Of a stretch of DNA of 51,891 nt, positions 43,922-51,841 are shown piece by piece. The notes under the pieces were generated by a model that saw only the letters and a list, made by a program, of their open reading frames with translations, had not been told where the DNA came from and did not search any database. Positions within the stretch are counted from its first letter, which is position 1; each line of letters begins with the position of its first letter. Both the position numbers and the translations under genes were made by a program. The DNA comes from Liquorilactobacillus mali (lineage in GTDB: Bacteria; Bacillota; Bacilli; Lactobacillales; Lactobacillaceae), in the NCBI RefSeq assembly GCF_001437155.1, contig NZ_JQAR01000016.1, positions 1 through 51,891 on the forward strand, written 5' to 3'.

Positions 43922-44530
43922 ACGAAAATACTTCTGACAGGGTTTGCGCCATTCGGGGATGATAAGATTAATCCAGCCATTGAAACTGTCAAGATGATTC
44001 CTGATAAAATAGCACAAGCCGAAATTTTCAAACTAGAGTTACCAACCGTTTTTAATAAAAGTGCAGAAGTTGTACATGCAGCCATTTTAAAATATCACCC
44101 TGATGTTGTATTAAATATCGGACAGGCTGGTGGCAGGTATGGCATAACCCCAGAAAGAGTGGCAATTAATATGGATGATGCACGTATTCCTGATAATGAA
44201 GGTCAACAACCACTAGAAAAAGTTATTCATTCTGATGGAAAAACCGCGTATTTTTCTCAATTGCCTATTAAAAAAATAGTTGAAGCGATTAAAAGGGAGT
44301 CTTTACCTAGTTATGTTTCTACCACTGCTGGAACGTTTGTCTGCAACCATATTATGTATCAAGTTCAGTACATGATTGATAAGGAATTTAAGCACATTAA
44401 AGGTGGTTTTATTCATATACCATTTCTTCCTTCACAAGTAATTGATAGGCCGAATACCCCTTGTTTAAGTATTCGTGATGATGTATTGGGGATTACCAAA
44501 GCAATTGAAGTTATTGTTAAAGAAGCCTAA
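43922..44530 (+). CDS. pcp: Pyroglutamyl-peptidase I, apparent ACG start
   Basis: A 202-residue cysteine peptidase (C15) that removes N-terminal pyroglutamate from peptides, releasing 5-oxoproline. The triad is complete: Glu78 in [10 protein letters not shown], Cys141 in [10 protein letters not shown], His165 in [10 protein letters not shown], and substrate loop [16 protein letters not shown] is at 4-19. The reading frame begins with ACG 43922 well placed after GGGGGAG. An in-frame stop (43907-43909) bars upstream starts, and the next ATG (43994) would remove the substrate loop. Either a non-ATG start or an ATG-to-ACG mutation or read error. It is the last gene of the cyclic-amide cluster. 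Confidence 0.85.
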   Translation, partial: TKILLTGFAPFGDDKINPAIETVKMIPDKIAQAEIFKLELPTVFNKSAEVVHAAILKYHPDVVLNIGQAGGRYGITPERVAINMDDARIPDNEGQQPLEKVIHSDGKTAYFSQLPIKKIVEAIKRESLPSYVSTTAGTFVCNHIMYQVQYMIDKEFKHIKGGFIHIPFLPSQVIDRPNTPCLSIRDDVLGITKAIEVIVKEA

Positions 44531-44748
44531 ATAATTTGCAAGAAAATCAGAGAACTGATTCAGTTATGGTTTCAATGATTTTAGCAACATTCAATATTTT
44601 AAATGGATGATTCGAAAATTTATTTTTTATATTTCCGCTAAGGTAAAGGTCACCTCAGTAGAAATATTGCCCATGATTATCTTAGGGTAAAGTTATTTGA
44701 AGAAATTGTTCAAAATGACGATGATAGGAAAAATATTTTGTTTTTTAA

Positions 44749-44763
44749 AAGGAAACGCTTGCA
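44749..44763 (+). promoter_or_regulatory. cre-like box over a -35 element
   Basis: AAGGAAACGCTTGCA matches the CcpA consensus WTGNAANCGNWNNCW with one mismatch. It overlaps the -35 TTGCAT at 44759-44764. Confidence 0.55.
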
Positions 44764-44786
44764 TTTTTTAGGATGTATGCTATATT
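44759..44786 (+). promoter_or_regulatory. Strong extended -10 promoter before candidate RNA
   Basis: TTGCAT at 44759-44764, 16-nt spacer, and TATATT at 44781-44786 with TGC before it (extended -10). No open reading frame with a ribosome site follows for over 500 bp; the transcript would start at about 44793. Confidence 0.65.
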
Positions 44787-44792
44787 ATAGAT

Positions 44793-45112
44793 GTAGGGGA
44801 TTATGGCAGACGCTATAATCGAAGTTTCATTAACATGCTTGCATGATAATGAAACAAAAATAGCTATCGCAAGGTAGTTAGAAAAGAGGCCAGAGTTTGG
44901 AAATCCCTTATAATAGCAGTCCAGTAGTTAATTGATAAAGTTGCGGATGATTTTAAAGTGATTTAAAGTTGTTGCTACGGATATTGGTTAGATTAAAAGA
45001 AAAAGTGATGTGTTAAAAGCTGAAACTTTATCTTACTGGGCTGTTTTAATTTGTTTATTAATAATTTACTTGAGGTCAAGTCAAAAGTTGATTTTTGACT
45101 TGGCTTTTCTGT
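44793..45112 (+). ncRNA. Candidate structured RNA (novel or unrecognised) upstream of adh
   Basis: Three hairpins follow in tandem. H1, 44799-44820, GATTATGGC/GCTATAATC (9 bp, one G-U). H2, 44824-44855, GTTTCATTA with TAATGAAAC, then one A-A mismatch, then CATGC/GCATG. H3, 44861-44880, TAGCTATC/GGTAGTTA closed by the GNRA tetraloop GCAA. AGGG (44795-44798) can pair with CCCT (44895-44898) to close the group. A GTCAAAA-family terminator at 45073-45112 would end a ~320-nt transcript. It shows no hallmarks of RNase P, tmRNA, SRP or known riboswitches. It could be a leader of the dehydrogenase mRNA or an independent small RNA under carbon control. Confidence 0.5.
45073..45112 (+). terminator. Terminator after the candidate RNA (GTCAAAA family)
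   Basis: AGGTCAAGTCAAAA pairs with TTTTGACTTGGCTT, then TTCTGTT. Confidence 0.65.
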
Positions 45113-45336
45113 TATATGGGATGTAAATTCAATAAAATTGATGTTACGAGTTTGACAATAGAACGACAGCACAAAAGGTTAAGACTCATATTAATCAATG
45201 CTACCTCATAATAAATTATTTATTTTTCACAAATAAAAAATTTAGCATTTATATTTTTTAATAAGAATAATAGCAATCACAAATTGACATTTACTCTTAA
45301 AAGACTTACACTTTGATTGTGAAATAGTTATTAATC
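45113..45336. other. Promoter region of the alcohol dehydrogenase gene
   Basis: AT-rich, without gene or clear repeat. It ends in the 29-bp leader block shared with the NCS1 permease (45337-45368). Confidence 0.35.
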
Positions 45337-45368
45337 TTTTCCAAATTTACGAAAGAGGGTCTTCAAAG

Positions 45369-46543
45369 ATGGTTGAACGCAGTTATGATTTTTTGGTACC
45401 TAGTGTTAATTTTTTCGGTCCAGGTGTGATCAGTAAGATTGGTCAGCGTGCACGAATGCTTTTAATATGAAGAAACCGGTAATCGTTACTGATAAATTCT
45501 TAGAAAATTTAGAGGATGGAGCTGTACAACAAACTTTAAGTTCCTTAAAGAAAGCTGGAGTAGATTATGTAATCTATAATGGGGTTGAACCTAATCCAAA
45601 GATTCACAATATAGAGGCTGTAAAAAAATTATACCAAGAGTCTGGTGCTGATTCTATCATCACAGTAGGTGGCGGCTCGGCTCATGATACCGGTAAAGGT
45701 GCTGGAATAATTCTTACAAATGGTAATGATATTACCAAATTGGCAGGAATTGAAACACTTGATAAAGCTCTGCCACCATTAATCGCGGTTAATACTACTG
45801 CTGGGACCGGATCCGAATTAACCCGTCATGCAGTTATCACTAATGAAGAAACACATTTAAAGTTTGTGGTTGTTTCATGGCGCAATATTCCACTGGTTTC
45901 TTTCAACGATCCGACATTGATGTTAGATGTTCCTAAAGGTTTGACTGCAGCAACTGGTATGGATGCTTTTGTACAAGCAATTGAACCATATGTCTCTGTT
46001 GACCATAACCCAATTACAGACTCTCAGTGCATTCAGGCAATTAAATTAATTGAGACTTCCTTACGTGAAGCTGTTGCAAATGGTCATAATCTTGATGCAC
46101 GAACTAAGATGGTTGAAGCTGAGATGCTGGCTGGAATGGCGTTTAACAATGCAAATCTTGGCTATGTCCACGCAATGGCTCATCAGTTGGGTGGTCAGTA
46201 CGATGCTCCTCATGGTGTCTGCTGTGCACTATTGCTACCCTATGTTGAAGAATATAATATAATTGCTTGTCCTGACCGTTTTGCACAGCTAGCTAAATTT
46301 ATGGGTGAAAACACAGACGGTTTATCAACCCGTGATGCAGCAGAATTAGCAATTAAGGCAATGAAACAGATGTCTGAAGATGTTGGTATTCCTAAATCAA
46401 TTAAAGAAATCGGTGCAAAGCCTGAGGACTTTTCTTTAATGGCTGAGAATGCTTTGAAAGATGGCAATGCCTTCTCTAATCCGCGCAAGGGAACTAAAGA
46501 AGACATCATTCGCATCTTTCAAGCAGCTTATGATGCTAGTTAG
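45369..46543 (+). pseudogene. Iron-containing alcohol dehydrogenase, frameshifted near residue 33
   Basis: ATG 45369 gives MVERSYDFLVPSVNFFGPGVISKIGQRARM and then stops at 45468-45470. The rest of the protein continues in another frame from KKPVIVTDKFLENL to 46543 (ca. 390 residues in all); one missing base near 45455-45466 explains it. The group III alcohol dehydrogenase motifs are intact: VGGGSAHDTGKG, NTTAGTGSELTRHAVI, DAFVQAIEPY, MAHQLGGQYDAPHG (iron ligands). An internal start at ATG 45467 has no ribosome site. Ethanol, butanol or propanediol reduction is typical. If the frameshift is real, the N-terminal Rossmann strand is lost. Confidence 0.82.
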
Positions 46544-46596
46544 TAAAAAAATAAATACTGCTCTTTATCAATGGTTGTTGATGAAAAAATTTATGA

Positions 46597-46633
46597 GAAA
46601 TTTAATTCATTTTTGAATTAATTTCTTTTTTTT
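46597..46633 (+). terminator. Terminator after the alcohol dehydrogenase gene
   Basis: GAAATTTAATTCA and TGAATTAATTTC form a 12-bp stem with one bulge and a 4-nt loop, followed by eight T. Confidence 0.8.
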
Positions 46634-46695
46634 CAATTTATTTAAAGTGGAAATTAAATCTCAACTCGCATGAAAGAATGAAAAATTTTTCGTAT

Positions 46696-46710
46696 ATGTA
46701 AGCGTTCTCT
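46696..46710 (+). promoter_or_regulatory. cre box (CcpA site) upstream of the P-type ATPase
   Basis: ATGTAAGCGTTCTCT matches WTGNAANCGNWNNCW at every position. It lies 63 bp past the adh terminator and 146 bp before the ATPase start, so it probably controls the ATPase by carbon source. Confidence 0.65.
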
Positions 46711-46855
46711 TTAATTCTTTTAATCTAACTACGAAGTTTTCAGTAATTTAACTTTTGAATTAACCGCAATTGGAGATGATAAGGAAATTTGATAGGACGA
46801 AATTGAAATACAAAATTGTTATTTGTTGCTGGAATAGAGTTAAGAGGTGTTTAAG

Positions 46856-49645
46856 ATGGAAAATGAAAAAAGAGACCTTGTTACAACCATCGCACAACTT
46901 ACTGATGGTATGGCTATTTATAATCAATTAGATACCACTGAAAAGGGACTAAGTACACAAGAAGTTAACGAACGGCTGGCAAAGTATGGAAAAAATGTAT
47001 TACATGAAATAAAAGGAGAACCATTATGGTTAGAATTTGTTAAAAATTTTACTAGCTTAATGGCAATTTTACTATGGGTTGCTGGCTTAATATCTTTTAT
47101 TGCAAATTTAACGGAACTGGGTATAGCTATATGGGCAGTTAATATTATCAATGGGTGCTTTAGTTTTTGGCAAGAGTATCGTGCGGGAAAAGCAACTGCT
47201 GCCTTAAAGGATATGTTACCAGCTTATACGCGCGTAGTTCGAGATGGTGAAGAAAAGAAAATATTGGCACAGGAACTAGTACCTGGTGACATTGTTAAGT
47301 TAGAAGAAGGCGATGATATTCCTGCAGATATAAGGATAATACATGCAACAGATGTCAGAGTCGACCAATCGACGTTAACTGGCGAAGTGAATCCTGTTAA
47401 CAAGGATGCACGTGTTGTTCGCAATACAACAGGAAATCATGCCGATTTAAGAAACACAATTTTTTCAGGAACATCAATGCTTAAGGGAAACGCAATAGGT
47501 ATTGTGGTAGTTACGGGAATGGAAACTGATTTTGGGAAAATTGCAGATTTGACTCAAAATGTAAAGGAAGATAGCAGCCCACTGCAAAAGGAATTGAATG
47601 TACTGACAAGACAACTATCAGCTTTAGCCATTGCTATCGGCATCGCTTTTTTTCTGCTTGCAACTTTTATAGTACATTATCCTATTGTCAAGGCTTTTGT
47701 TTTTGGACTAGGTATGATTGTGGCCTTTATTCCGGAAGGATTATTACCGACTGTGACCCTTTCATTAGCAGGGGCCGTTCAAAGAATGGCACAAAAAAAT
47801 GCCCTCGTAAAAAAACTAGCAAGTGTTGAAACTTTGGGTTCTGCTTCAGTTATTTGCTCTGATAAGACGGGTACACTGACCCAAAATCAAATGACAGTAA
47901 ATCATCTCTGGACGATTAAGCACAGTTATACAGTTAGTGGTGAGGGATACAAGCCTAAGGGGAGTATTTTAGAAGGTCCTAAAGAGGTCAAAGCAGCGGA
48001 TAATCCGGATTTATTTGAATTATTAAGAGGTGCTTTGCTGGCAGATAATGCAAAAATTGTAGCTCCTAATAAACATCATAAACGTTATCAAGTATTAGGT
48101 GATCCAACCGAAGCTTGTTTAGAAGTTGCAGCGTTTAAAGGCGGCATTAATCCTGAGTTGGAGAGAAAAATTGCTGTACGAATTAAGGAACTGCCTTTTG
48201 ATTCTGACCGTAAGATGATGACAGTGATAGAAGAAAACGTTGCTATACGAACTTTTGATACTTTTACAAAAGGAGCTCCAAATTGTGTTTTAGAGCAGTG
48301 TAGCAGCTATCTAGAAAACGGGAAGGTAAAAAAGTTAACTGCTGAGATAAAGCAAAAAATTATGGACGCAAATGACGGTTATGCTAAACAAGGATTACGC
48401 GTTTTAGCTGTTGCTTGCCAGCAATTACCAGAAGAACTACGAAAAGAAATAAAAAAAGCATCAATAGCGAATGTCGAACAAAAAATGATTTTTGTTGGAT
48501 TGATTGTTATGTTCGATCCTCCAAGAAAGGAGGTCCGTGCTGCAGCACAGTTATGTCATAAAGCAAAAATAAAAATTATTATGGTAACTGGTGATTACAG
48601 CTTAACGGCTGAAAGTATTGCACGTAATATCGGTATTATTCCTCCTGATTCTCATGTAAATGTAGTAACAGGGGAGGATTTAAAGAAAATGTCTGATAGT
48701 GAATTGAAGCAAGCTTTGAAAGGTGAAATAGTCTTTGCACGTATGGCACCAGAGCAAAAATATCGAGTGGTTGCTAATCTTCAGCAAATGGGAGAAGTTG
48801 TTGCTGTAACAGGGGATGGCGTTAACGATGCTCCTGCGTTAAAGAAAGCTGATATTGGAGTTGCAATGGGCATCACAGGAACTGATGTTGCTAAGGAAGC
48901 AGCGGATATGATTTTAACTGATGATAATTTTGCGTCGATTGTTACTGCAATTAAGGAAGGTCGCGGGGTCTATAGTAATATTCGTAAGTTTTTGTTATAT
49001 ATACTAAATAGTAATATGCCAGAAGCGGTTCCATCAGTTCTCTTCTTATTAAGCGGAGGGCTGATTCCGTTGCCGCTAACCATTATGCAGATTCTCTCAA
49101 TTGATTTGGGCACTGATATGTTGCCAGCGCTTGGGCTTGGAAAAGAGTATGCAGAAGATAGTGTTATGGAAAATCCACCTCGTTCATTGAAGCAGCATCT
49201 TATTAATAGAAAACTATTGTTTAAAGCTTTTTGTTGGTATGGATTATGGGCCTCGATTATTTCAACAGGTGCATATTTCTTTAGTAATTATTTCTCTGGG
49301 TATACTTTCCCACATTTAGCAAGTAATGGAACAGTATATGCTCAAGCAACAACCGTTACTCTTGGCGCAATAATTTTTTGTCAAATTGCTGCGGTGTTAA
49401 ATTGTCGCTATGAAAAGAAATCAATGTTTCATAAACATTTTTGGAATAATTCACTAATTTTTGTGAGCATTATTTTCGAAATAGTGTTATTTTTAGCGCT
49501 AACCTATGTTCCTATACTACAGGGAGTTTTTGGAACTGCACCTTTAGGATATAGAGATTGGTTATTTCTAGTTTGTATTCCGTTCCCACTTATTTTGATT
49601 GATGAAATAAGAAAATGGGTAGTACGCAAACGAAGTTCTAATTAA
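46856..49645 (+). CDS. Cation-transporting P-type ATPase, type IIC-like (Na,K-ATPase-like)
   Basis: A 929-residue P2-type ATPase: cation_ATPase_N (residues ~13-80), actuator TGE (175-177), TM4 PEGLLPTVTLSL (293-304), phosphorylation site DKTGT (Asp336), nucleotide domain KGAPNCVLEQ, hinge TGDGVNDAPAL (from 652). TM5 NSNMPEAVPSVLFL and TM6 SIDLGTDMLPAL mirror SNIPEITPF and CIDLGTDMVPA of animal Na,K- and H,K-ATPase alpha subunits, not SERCA. The ion could be Na+, K+ or H+; no beta subunit is expected. ATG 46856; AAGAGGTG upstream. Monocistronic. Confidence 0.88.
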   Translation: MENEKRDLVTTIAQLTDGMAIYNQLDTTEKGLSTQEVNERLAKYGKNVLHEIKGEPLWLEFVKNFTSLMAILLWVAGLISFIANLTELGIAIWAVNIINGCFSFWQEYRAGKATAALKDMLPAYTRVVRDGEEKKILAQELVPGDIVKLEEGDDIPADIRIIHATDVRVDQSTLTGEVNPVNKDARVVRNTTGNHADLRNTIFSGTSMLKGNAIGIVVVTGMETDFGKIADLTQNVKEDSSPLQKELNVLTRQLSALAIAIGIAFFLLATFIVHYPIVKAFVFGLGMIVAFIPEGLLPTVTLSLAGAVQRMAQKNALVKKLASVETLGSASVICSDKTGTLTQNQMTVNHLWTIKHSYTVSGEGYKPKGSILEGPKEVKAADNPDLFELLRGALLADNAKIVAPNKHHKRYQVLGDPTEACLEVAAFKGGINPELERKIAVRIKELPFDSDRKMMTVIEENVAIRTFDTFTKGAPNCVLEQCSSYLENGKVKKLTAEIKQKIMDANDGYAKQGLRVLAVACQQLPEELRKEIKKASIANVEQKMIFVGLIVMFDPPRKEVRAAAQLCHKAKIKIIMVTGDYSLTAESIARNIGIIPPDSHVNVVTGEDLKKMSDSELKQALKGEIVFARMAPEQKYRVVANLQQMGEVVAVTGDGVNDAPALKKADIGVAMGITGTDVAKEAADMILTDDNFASIVTAIKEGRGVYSNIRKFLLYILNSNMPEAVPSVLFLLSGGLIPLPLTIMQILSIDLGTDMLPALGLGKEYAEDSVMENPPRSLKQHLINRKLLFKAFCWYGLWASIISTGAYFFSNYFSGYTFPHLASNGTVYAQATTVTLGAIIFCQIAAVLNCRYEKKSMFHKHFWNNSLIFVSIIFEIVLFLALTYVPILQGVFGTAPLGYRDWLFLVCIPFPLILIDEIRKWVVRKRSSN

Positions 49646-49764
49646 AGTAATACTAGAAGATAACACTTTTTCTACTGTATATTTGTATTTGACATATGCA
49701 CTACAAAATTCTGCGCATCGTTTATATCCATTTGTTTGAATAGAATATTTGTTCATAATACTTT

Positions 49765-49795
49765 CCTTAGAGTCAACTTCATGGTTTAGTATAAC
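49765..49795 (+). promoter_or_regulatory. MerR-type promoter with operator
   Basis: CCTTAGAGTCAACTTCATGG (49765-49784) is an imperfect palindrome, followed by TATAAC at 49790-49795; the spacing from the CCTTAG end is 19 nt, which is usual for MerR-controlled promoters where the protein untwists the DNA. Confidence 0.5.
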
Positions 49796-49820
49796 TTTAT
49801 AGATAGGGAGGGTAAGCTTA

Positions 49821-50240
49821 ATGAATATCAAGAAAGCGGCTGAAATGTTTGATTTGAGTGTTGATACACTGCGCTATTATGAACGTGTAGGTGTAATTCC
49901 ACCAGTTCACCGTAATGCAAGTGGCTACCGTGATTACACAACGAACGATTTAAATTGGATTTATTTAGCAAAAAATTTGCGTAATGCTAGTTTATCGGTG
50001 GAATCATTAATTGAGTTTGCTAAGCTGGCTCAATTACATGATACTCAAAATGTAGAAAACGCCCAAAAACAGATTTTATTTGATCAATTAGAAGAACTGG
50101 ATAAAAAACTAGTTGAAATGCAGCAAGTAAGAGACTTACTCGTCTATAAAATTGAAGCTTATGATGATCATATCGCGAAATTCAAAGCAGGTGATGGAGG
50201 AACGGATAAGGTCGAAAAATTATGGGAAAGGGCAAAATAA
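49821..50240 (+). CDS. MerR family regulator (AdhR-like)
   Basis: A 139-residue MerR-type protein: HTH MNIKKAAEMFDLSVDTLRYYERVGVIPPVHRNASGYRDYT and an antiparallel coiled-coil helix (about 78-115). No metal-binding Cys pair is present, as in the stress/aldehyde sensors of the AdhR/NmlR group. GGGAGG precedes the ATG. It stands in one unit with the aldo/keto reductase, with 74 bp between. Confidence 0.88.
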   Translation: MNIKKAAEMFDLSVDTLRYYERVGVIPPVHRNASGYRDYTTNDLNWIYLAKNLRNASLSVESLIEFAKLAQLHDTQNVENAQKQILFDQLEELDKKLVEMQQVRDLLVYKIEAYDDHIAKFKAGDGGTDKVEKLWERAK

Positions 50241-50314
50241 ACTTTTCTCTTGCTATGGATCTAACTCCAAGGTTTAGGATAGATAATGTAAAGAATATTG
50301 GAGGAGGAAATAGC

Positions 50315-51181
50315 ATGCAAATAATCAAATTGAATAATGGTGTAGAAATGCCTCAATTAGGATTTGGGGTTTATCAAATTCCATTGGAAAAAACAGCCGA
50401 AGCAGTTTATCAAGCAATCAAAGCAGGTTATCGTTTGATTGATACAGCTTCTGTTTATGGGAATGAAAAAGAAACAGGTGAAGGAATCAGACGTGCAATA
50501 CATGAAGGGCTCGTAACTCGAGAAGACCTCTTTGTTACTTCTAAATTGTTTATTTTACAAGCACCAGAAGTGAAAGCTGCCAAAACGATTGAAAATTCAC
50601 TTAGGATAATGGGGTTAGATTACCTTGATCTTTATCTTATTCACCAGCCCTATGGAGACATTTATGGTGCATGGCGCGCAATGGTCGCGGCACAAAAATC
50701 TAAAAGCTTACGTGCAATTGGTATTTCAAATTTCAAAGCACCCAAGATGATTGAATTTGTTGGACTGAATGATGTAAAGCCACAAATTAATCAAATTGAA
50801 GTTAATCCTTGGAATCAACGAAGCGAGGACCAAAAATGGCATGAAAAATATGGAGTACAAGTCGAAGCCTGGGCACCATTTGCTGAAGGTCGCCACGATT
50901 TATTTACAAATTCTGTACTAACGAAAATTGGAAAACAATATGGCAAAACAGTTGGACAAGTTGTGCTTCGCTGGTTGATGCAAAGAGGAATTGTGGCTTT
51001 AGCAAAATCAGTTCATCCGGAACGAATGGCAGAAAATATTGATATTTTTGATTTTGAACTTTCAAAAGAAGACATCGAAAAAATAGCAGCTTTAGACATG
51101 AAAGAATCTGCTTTCTTCGACCATGATGCACCACAACAAGTAGAATGGTTTATGAATCGAATGTTGGATACGGAAAAATGA
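50315..51181 (+). CDS. Aldo/keto reductase
   Basis: A 288-residue NADPH-dependent aldo/keto reductase (AKR5-type, YvgN-like) with a complete tetrad: Asp43, Tyr48 (DTASVYGNE), Lys77 (TSKL), His110 (LIHQPYG). The NADP pocket VALAKSVHPERMAENI is present. ATG 50315 after GGAGGAGG; earlier in-frame starts lie inside the MerR gene. Reduces aldehydes such as methylglyoxal. Likely induced by the MerR partner on electrophile stress. Confidence 0.9.
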   Translation: MQIIKLNNGVEMPQLGFGVYQIPLEKTAEAVYQAIKAGYRLIDTASVYGNEKETGEGIRRAIHEGLVTREDLFVTSKLFILQAPEVKAAKTIENSLRIMGLDYLDLYLIHQPYGDIYGAWRAMVAAQKSKSLRAIGISNFKAPKMIEFVGLNDVKPQINQIEVNPWNQRSEDQKWHEKYGVQVEAWAPFAEGRHDLFTNSVLTKIGKQYGKTVGQVVLRWLMQRGIVALAKSVHPERMAENIDIFDFELSKEDIEKIAALDMKESAFFDHDAPQQVEWFMNRMLDTEK

Positions 51182-51269
51182 TGAATATATACAAATTTCG
51201 ACGCAGGTGGTTAAAAGGGCGCATAGATAGCTTTTTTATACACTTGACGTTGATGTTTTAGCGGCCTGC

Positions 51270-51306
51270 AAATCACCCCTATGTCCCTAAATAGGAGTGA
51301 TTTTTT
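51270..51306 (+). terminator. Terminator after the MerR-AKR operon
   Basis: AAATCACCCCTAT and ATAGGAGTGATTT form a 13-bp stem with one mismatch, with loop GTCCCTAA and a TTTTTTG tail. Usable by the convergent MFS gene as well. Confidence 0.8.
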
Positions 51307-51421
51307 GTATTTAAATATTAAACTTAGCTAGAAAATAAATTCTAATATGAATTAAAAACTTATAAATTCACTAAGATAATGCAGTTCAACAAAAAAACTG
51401 ATATTCTTGTAAAAAGAAGAT

Positions 51422-51841
51422 TTAGATTGACCTGTGCTGCTTTTTTAACAAATAAGAAACAATTAGGGGTACTAGAGCTATGATTGGTAACGTGTACAGA
51501 ACCATGGATAAGCCATAAGTGTCAGCCAAACTACCTAATATTGGTGAAGCAATTCCGCCAACGCTAACCGCTAATCCTAAAGTCACACCAGAAGCAAGTC
51601 CCATGTTTTGGGGTAGATAGGCCTGACCTAGTAAAACCATAGAACTATAGGGCATAAAAACAATTAATCCCAGTGGAATTAAAAACAGTAATGCTAAAAT
51701 GGGATTTTTAATTAGAGGAAAAAGTAATAAAATAACCGGTAAAATAGTAAAACTTAGCCGTAATACATTGATAAATCCTAAGCGATCTGCCAAGTTCCCA
51801 CCAAGTAAAGTACCTAATGATCCAACAATGAAGAGCTGCTC
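51422..51841 (-). pseudogene. MFS transporter, 5' end lost to repeat insertion
   Basis: The C-terminal ~140 codons of a major-facilitator protein: GSLGTLLGGNLADRLGF (motif A of the second half) and four to five TM segments to 51422. The frame is open to 51841, where an in-frame TAA (51844-51842) lies within the repeat seen at both window ends. Whether the upstream half exists beyond the window cannot be seen. It is probably the residue of an insertion-disrupted exporter of the sugar/drug type. Confidence 0.75.

Larger units (their letters stand above)
46544..46855. other. Intergenic region before the P-type ATPase gene
   Basis: Contains the adh terminator (46597-46633) and a perfect cre box (46696-46710). 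No gene. Confidence 0.5.

Noticed and set aside
43994-44530. ATG 43994 as the pcp start
   Set aside because: Would drop the conserved GFAPFG loop and lacks a ribosome site; ACG 43922 fits better.
44793-45112. Candidate RNA as RNase P, tmRNA, SRP, 6S or a known riboswitch
   Set aside because: No RNase P GAGGAAAGTCC-type core, no tmRNA ends or CCA, no SRP GGAAG/GNAR pair, no recognisable aptamer of TPP, SAM, lysine, FMN, purine or T-box.
46856-49645. Calcium ATPase (SERCA-type) assignment
   Set aside because: TM5-TM6 residues (SNMPE, DLGTDM) fit the IIC Na,K/H,K group better than the SERCA pattern.
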